In this document: positions 57,679 through 64,000 of the stretch, one piece after another
How positions within the stretch are numbered: position 1 is the stretch's first letter
Layout of the letters: each line of letters opens with the position of its first letter
The notes under the pieces: generated by a model
What the model was told of the DNA's origin: nothing
Databases searched by the model: none
What the model saw: the letters and a program-made list of their open reading frames with translations, nothing else
Program-made: the position numbers and the translations under genes
NCBI RefSeq assembly: GCF_030269925.1
Contig: NC_085107.1
Span: forward strand, 2,976,001-3,040,000
Direction of reading: 5' to 3'
Source of the DNA: Bombyx mori
Lineage: Eukaryota; Arthropoda; Insecta; Lepidoptera; Bombycidae
DNA length: 64,000 bases

Positions 57679-60600
57679 TTTTTTTATTTTTATGTTTATT
57701 GCTTAGATATGTGGACGAGCTCACAGCCCACCTGGTGTTAAATGGTTACTGGAGCCCATAGTCATCTACGACGTAAATGCGCCACCCACCTAAAAATCAG
57801 TTTCGTCCATACTAATGTTATGAATGTGAGAGCGTCCTCCTTTCATGTCGAATCGAAGCAACGGATTGATGTGGATTTTTTTCAGTAATAGTATTATGTT
57901 AGAAGGTCACCGAAGCCGTGGGTAACCGCTTGTGATATTATAATTAATTACTTTTTTTATTGCTTAGATGGGCGGACGAGCTCACAGCCCACCTGGTGTT
58001 AAGTGGTTACTGGAGCCCATAGTCATCTACAACGTAAATGCGCCACCCACCTAAAAATCAGTTTCGTCCATACTAATGTTATGAATGTGAGAGCGTCCTC
58101 CTTTCATGTCGAATCGAAGCAACGGATTGATGTGGATTTTTTTCAGTAATAGTATTATGTTAGAAGGTCACCGAAGCCGTGGGTAACCGCTTGTGATATT
58201 ATAATTAATTACTTTTTTTATTGCTTAGATGGGCGGACGAGCTCACAGCCCACCTGGTGTTAAGTGGTTACTGGAGCCCATAGTCATCTACAACGTAAAT
58301 GCGCCACCCACCTAAAAATCAGTTTCGTCCATACTAATGTTATGAATGTGAGAGCGTCCTCCTTTCATGTCGAATCGAAGCAACGGATTGATGTGGATTT
58401 TTTTCAGTAATAGTATTATGTTAGAAGGTCACCGAAGCCGTGGGTAACCGCTTGTGATATTATAATTAATTACTTTTTTTATTGCTTAGATGGGCGGACG
58501 AGCTCACAGCCCACCTGGTGTTAAGTGGTTACTGGAGCCCATAGTCATCTACAACGTAAATGCGCCACCCACCTAAAAATCAGTTTCGTCCATACTAATG
58601 TTATGAATGTGAGAGCGTCCTCCTTTCATGTCGAATCGAAGCAACGGATTGATGTGGATTTTTTTCAGTAATAGTATTATGTTAGAAGGTCACCGAAGCC
58701 GTGGGTAACCGCTTGTGATATTATAATTAATTACTTTTTTTATTGCTTAGATGGGCGGACGAGCTCACAGCCCACCTGGTGTTAAGTGGTTACTGGAGCC
58801 CATAGTCATCTACAACGTAAATGCGCCACCCACCTAAAAATCAGTTTCGTCCATACTAATGTTATGAATGTGAGAGCGTCCTCCTTTCATGTCGAATCGA
58901 AGCAACGGATTGATGTGGATTTTTTTCAGTAATAGTATTATGTTAGAAGGTCACCGAAGCCGTGGGTAACCGCTTGTGATATTATAATTAATTACTTTTT
59001 TTATTGCTTAGATGGGCGGACGAGCTCACAGCCCACCTGGTGTTAAGTGGTTACTGGAGCCCATAGTCATCTACAACGTAAATGCGCCACCCACCTAAAA
59101 ATCAGTTTCGTCCATACTAATGTTATGAATGTGAGAGCGTCCTCCTTTCATGTCGAATCGAAGCAACGGATTGATGTGGATTTTTTTCAGTAATAGTATT
59201 ATGTTAGAAGGTCACCGAAGCCGTGGGTAACCGCTTGTGATATTATAATTAATTACTTTTTTTATTGCTTAGATGGGCGGACGAGCTCACAGCCCACCTG
59301 GTGTTAAGTGGTTACTGGAGCCCATAGTCATCTACAACGTAAATGCGCCACCCACCTAAAAATCAGTTTCGTCCATACTAATGTTATGAATGTGAGAGCG
59401 TCCTCCTTTCATGTCGAATCGAAGCAACGGATTGATGTGGATTTTTTTCAGTAATAGTATTATGTTAGAAGGTCACCGAAGCCGTGGGTAACCGCTTGTG
59501 ATATTATAATTAATTACTTTTTTTATTGCTTAGATGGGCGGACGAGCTCACAGCCCACCTGGTGTTAAGTGGTTACTGGAGCCCATAGTCATCTACAACG
59601 TAAATGCGCCACCCACCTAAAAATCAGTTTCGTCCATACTAATGTTATGAATGTGAGAGCGTCCTCCTTTCATGTCGAATCGAAGCAACGGATTGATGTG
59701 GATTTTTTTCAGTAATAGTATTATGTTAGAAGGTCACCGAAGCCGTGGGTAACCGCTTGTGATATTATAATTAATTACTTTTTTTATTGCTTAGATGGGC
59801 GGACGAGCTCACAGCCCACCTGGTGTTAAGTGGTTACTGGAGCCCATAGTCATCTACGACGTAAATGCGCCACCCACCTAAAAATCAGTTTCGTCCATAC
59901 TAATGTTATGAATGTGAGAGCGTCCTCCTTTCATGTCGAATCGAAGCAACGGATTGATGTGGATTTTTTTCAGTAATAGTATTATGTTAGAAGGTCACCG
60001 AAGCCGTGGGTAACCGCTTGTGATATTATAATTAATTACTTTTTTTATTGCTTAGATGGGCGGACGAGCTCACAGCCCACCTGGTGTTAAGTGGTTACTG
60101 GAGCCCATAGTCATCTACGACGTAAATGCGCCACCCACCTAAAAATCAGTTTCGTCCATACTAATGTTATGAATGTGAGAGCGTCCTCCTTTCATGTCGA
60201 ATCGAAGCAACGGATTGATGTGGATTTTTTTCAGTAATAGTATTATGTTAGAAGGTCACCGAAGCCGTGGGTAACCGCTTGTGATATTATAATTAATTAC
60301 TTTTTTTATTGCTTAGATGGGCGGACGAGCTCACAGCCCACCTGGTGTTAAGTGGTTACTGGAGCCCATAGTCATCTACAACGTAAATGCGCCACCCACC
60401 TAAAAATCAGTTTCGTCCATACTAATGTTATGAATGTGAGAGCGTCCTCCTTTCATGTCGAATCGAAGCAACGGATTGATGTGGATTTTTTTCAGTAATA
60501 GTATTATGTTAGAAGGTCACCGAAGCCGTGGGTAACCGCTTGTGATATTATAATTAATTACTTTTTTTATTGCTTAGATGGGCGGACGAGCTCACAGCCC

Positions 60601-63600
60601 ACCTGGTGTTAAGTGGTTACTGGAGCCCATAGTCATCTACAACGTAAATGCGCCACCCACCTAAAAATCAGTTTCGTCCATACTAATGTTATGAATGTGA
60701 GAGCGTCCTCCTTTCATGTCGAATCGAAGCAACGGATTGATGTGGATTTTTTTCAGTAATAGTATTATGTTAGAAGGTCACCGAAGCCGTGGGTAACCGC
60801 TTGTGATATTATAATTAATTACTTTTTTTATTGCTTAGATGGGCGGACGAGCTCACAGCCCACCTGGTGTTAAGTGGTTACTGGAGCCCATAGTCATCTA
60901 CAACGTAAATGCGCCACCCACCTAAAAATCAGTTTCGTCCATACTAATGTTATGAATGTGAGAGCGTCCTCCTTTCATGTCGAATCGAAGCAACGGATTG
61001 ATGTGGATTTTTTTCAGTAATAGTATTATGTTAGAAGGTCACCGAAGCCGTGGGTAACCGCTTGTGATATTATAATTAATTACTTTTTTTATTGCTTAGA
61101 TGGGCGGACGAGCTCACAGCCCACCTGGTGTTAAGTGGTTACTGGAGCCCATAGTCATCTACAACGTAAATGCGCCACCCACCTAAAAATCAGTTTCGTC
61201 CATACTAATGTTATGAATGTGAGAGCGTCCTCCTTTCATGTCGAATCGAAGCAACGGATTGATGTGGATTTTTTTCAGTAATAGTATTATGTTAGAAGGT
61301 CACCGAAGCCGTGGGTAACCGCTTGTGATATTATAATTAATTACTTTTTTTATTGCTTAGATGGGCGGACGAGCTCACAGCCCACCTGGTGTTAAGTGGT
61401 TACTGGAGCCCATAGTCATCTACAACGTAAATGCGCCACCCACCTAAAAATCAGTTTCGTCCATACTAATGTTATGAATGTGAGAGCGTCCTCCTTTCAT
61501 GTCGAATCGAAGCAACGGATTGATGTGGATTTTTTTCAGTAATAGTATTATGTTAGAAGGTCACCGAAGCCGTGGGTAACCGCTTGTGATATTATAATTA
61601 ATTACTTTTTTTATTGCTTAGATGGGCGGACGAGCTCACAGCCCACCTGGTGTTAAGTGGTTACTGGAGCCCATAGTCATCTACGACGTAAATGCGCCAC
61701 CCACCTAAAAATCAGTTTCGTCCATACTAATGTTATGAATGTGAGAGCGTCCTCCTTTCATGTCGAATCGAAGCAACGGATTGATGTGGATTTTTTTCAG
61801 TAATAGTATTATGTTAGAAGGTCACCGAAGCCGTGGGTAACCGCTTGTGATATTATAATTAATTACTTTTTTTATTGCTTAGATGGGCGGACGAGCTCAC
61901 AGCCCACCTGGTGTTAAGTGGTTACTGGAGCCCATAGTCATCTACAACGTAAATGCGCCACCCACCTAAAAATCAGTTTCGTCCATACTAATGTTATGAA
62001 TGTGAGAGCGTCCTCCTTTCATGTCGAATCGAAGCAACGGATTGATGTGGATTTTTTTCAGTAATAGTATTATGTTAGAAGGTCACCGAAGCCGTGGGTA
62101 ACCGCTTGTGATATTATAATTAATTACTTTTTTTATTGCTTAGATGGGCGGACGAGCTCACAGCCCACCTGGTGTTAAGTGGTTACTGGAGCCCATAGTC
62201 ATCTACAACGTAAATGCGCCACCCACCTAAAAATCAGTTTCGTCCATACTAATGTTATGAATGTGAGAGCGTCCTCCTTTCATGTCGAATCGAAGCAACG
62301 GATTGATGTGGATTTTTTTCAGTAATAGTATTATGTTAGAAGGTCACCGAAGCCGTGGGTAACCGCTTGTGATATTATAATTAATTACTTTTTTTATTGC
62401 TTAGATGGGCGGACGAGCTCACAGCCCACCTGGTGTTAAGTGGTTACTGGAGCCCATAGTCATCTACAACGTAAATGCGCCACCCACCTAAAAATCAGTT
62501 TCGTCCATACTAATGTTATGAATGTGAGAGCGTCCTCCTTTCATGTCGAATCGAAGCAACGGATTGATGTGGATTTTTTTCAGTAATAGTATTATGTTAG
62601 AAGGTCACCGAAGCCGTGGGTAACCGCTTGTGATATTATAATTAATTACTTTTTTTATTGCTTAGATGGGCGGACGAGCTCACAGCCCACCTGGTGTTAA
62701 GTGGTTACTGGAGCCCATAGTCATCTACAACGTAAATGCGCCACCCACCTAAAAATCAGTTTCGTCCATACTAATGTTATGAATGTGAGAGCGTCCTCCT
62801 TTCATGTCGAATCGAAGCAACGGATTGATGTGGATTTTTTTCAGTAATAGTATTATGTTAGAAGGTCACCGAAGCCGTGGGTAACCGCTTGTGATATTAT
62901 AATTAATTACTTTTTTTATTGCTTAGATGGGCGGACGAGCTCACAGCCCACCTGGTGTTAAGTGGTTACTGGAGCCCATAGTCATCTACAACGTAAATGC
63001 GCCACCCACCTAAAAATCAGTTTCGTCCATACTAATGTTATGAATGTGAGAGCGTCCTCCTTTCATGTCGAATCGAAGCAACGGATTGATGTGGATTTTT
63101 TTCAGTAATAGTATTATGTTAGAAGGTCACCGAAGCCGTGGGTAACCGCTTGTGATATTATAATTAATTACTTTTTTTATTGCTTAGATGGGCGGACGAG
63201 CTCACAGCCCACCTGGTGTTAAGTGGTTACTGGAGCCCATAGTCATCTACAACGTAAATGCGCCACCCACCTAAAAATCAGTTTCGTCCATACTAATGTT
63301 ATGAATGTGAGAGCGTCCTCCTTTCATGTCGAATCGAAGCAACGGATTGATGTGGATTTTTTTCAGTAATAGTATTATGTTAGAAGGTCACCGAAGCCGT
63401 GGGTAACCGCTTGTGATATTATAATTAATTACTTTTTTTATTGCTTAGATGGGCGGACGAGCTCACAGCCCACCTGGTGTTAAGTGGTTACTGGAGCCCA
63501 TAGTCATCTACAACGTAAATGCGCCACCCACCTAAAAATCAGTTTCGTCCATACTAATGTTATGAATGTGAGAGCGTCCTCCTTTCATGTCGAATCGAAG

Positions 63601-64000
63601 CAACGGATTGATGTGGATTTTTTTCAGTAATAGTATTATGTTAGAAGGTCACCGAAGCCGTGGGTAACCGCTTGTGATATTATAATTAATTACTTTTTTT
63701 ATTGCTTAGATGGGCGGACGAGCTCACAGCCCACCTGGTGTTAAGTGGTTACTGGAGCCCATAGTCATCTACAACGTAAATGCGCCACCCACCTAAAAAT
63801 CAGTTTCGTCCATACTAATGTTATGAATGTGAGAGCGTCCTCCTTTCATGTCGAATCGAAGCAACGGATTGATGTGGATTTTTTTCAGTAATAGTATTAT
63901 GTTAGAAGGTCACCGAAGCCGTGGGTAACCGCTTGTGATATTATAATTAATTACTTTTTTTATTGCTTAGATGGGCGGACGAGCTCACAGCCCACCTGGT
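57679..64000 (+). repeat. 261 bp tandem satellite built from a Bm1 end and another repeat
   Basis: TGCTTAGATG recurs every 261 bp from 57700 to 63964, giving 24 complete units and a partial 25th cut by the window end. The first 100 or so bases of each unit are the Bm1 3' end in minus orientation (TGCTTAGATGGGCGGACGAG to GCGCCACCCACC). The remaining 160 (AAAATCAGTTTCGTCCATAC, ATGTTATGAATGTGAGAGCG, GAAGCCGTGGGTAACCGCTT) resemble the end of an RTE-type repeat. Copies are nearly identical; the main variant is CTACGACG versus CTACAACG (G form in units 1, 9, 10 and 16). Unit 1 is the most diverged (TAGATATGTGGACG, GTTAAATGG). No open frame of note. Confidence 0.97.

Noticed and set aside
57679..64000. 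Regular repeats resembling a CRISPR array
   Set aside because: The whole 261 bp period is conserved, with no unique spacers and no cas genes, in a eukaryotic genome. It is a satellite.

Overview
The window is nuclear DNA from a silkworm (Bombyx mori or a very close relative such as B. mandarina). The evidence is its many copies of the Bombyx Bm1 SINE (tRNA-like head, conserved body, A-rich tail), other lepidopteran-type LINE, RTE-tail, MITE and mariner sequences, AT-rich DNA, and one long gene with many GT-AG introns. There is no bacterial, phage or CRISPR content.

The only host gene I can support is the silkworm orthologue of Roquin (RC3H1/RC3H2; roq in Drosophila) on the + strand. Sixteen coding exons between 14010 and 51022 join in phase at every junction to give 852 codons plus a stop. 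In order they encode an N-terminal RING finger, the ROQ RNA-binding domain, a CCCH zinc finger, a Q/M-rich repeat, a proline-rich tail and a short C-terminal helix. Known Roquin proteins bind stem-loop elements in mRNA 3' UTRs and recruit the decay machinery. The 5' UTR exon(s) and promoter were not identified.

Layout: 1-14000 is transposon-dominated. It holds a 5.3 kb Ty3/gypsy-type element (3305-8560, minus) with 149 bp LTRs, a GGCGG target duplication, PBS and polypurine tract, and a LINE inserted in its integrase. It also holds a full-length Bm1, a Jockey-type LINE 3' end, and an R1-type LINE inside an RTE-like LINE that ends just before the first coding exon. 14010-51022 is roquin, whose introns carry a dead mariner with a Bm1 in it, many Bm1 copies, foldback elements, a 167 bp MITE, three copies of one 0.4 kb repeat, several LINE 3' ends and a (TA)n tract of about 110 bp. 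51023-57690 is the roquin 3' UTR followed by gene-poor DNA with more repeats. 57700-64000 is a tandem array of a 261 bp unit, 24 complete copies plus a partial one running off the window. Each unit fuses a Bm1 3' end to another repeat fragment, and the copies are nearly identical.

No previously undescribed multi-gene system was found. The most noteworthy items are the SINE-derived satellite, the LTR-element/LINE fusion reading frame with a YVDE catalytic motif, a possible truncated Roquin isoform made by reading into intron 9, and retroelements inserted within tens of bases of roquin splice acceptors.
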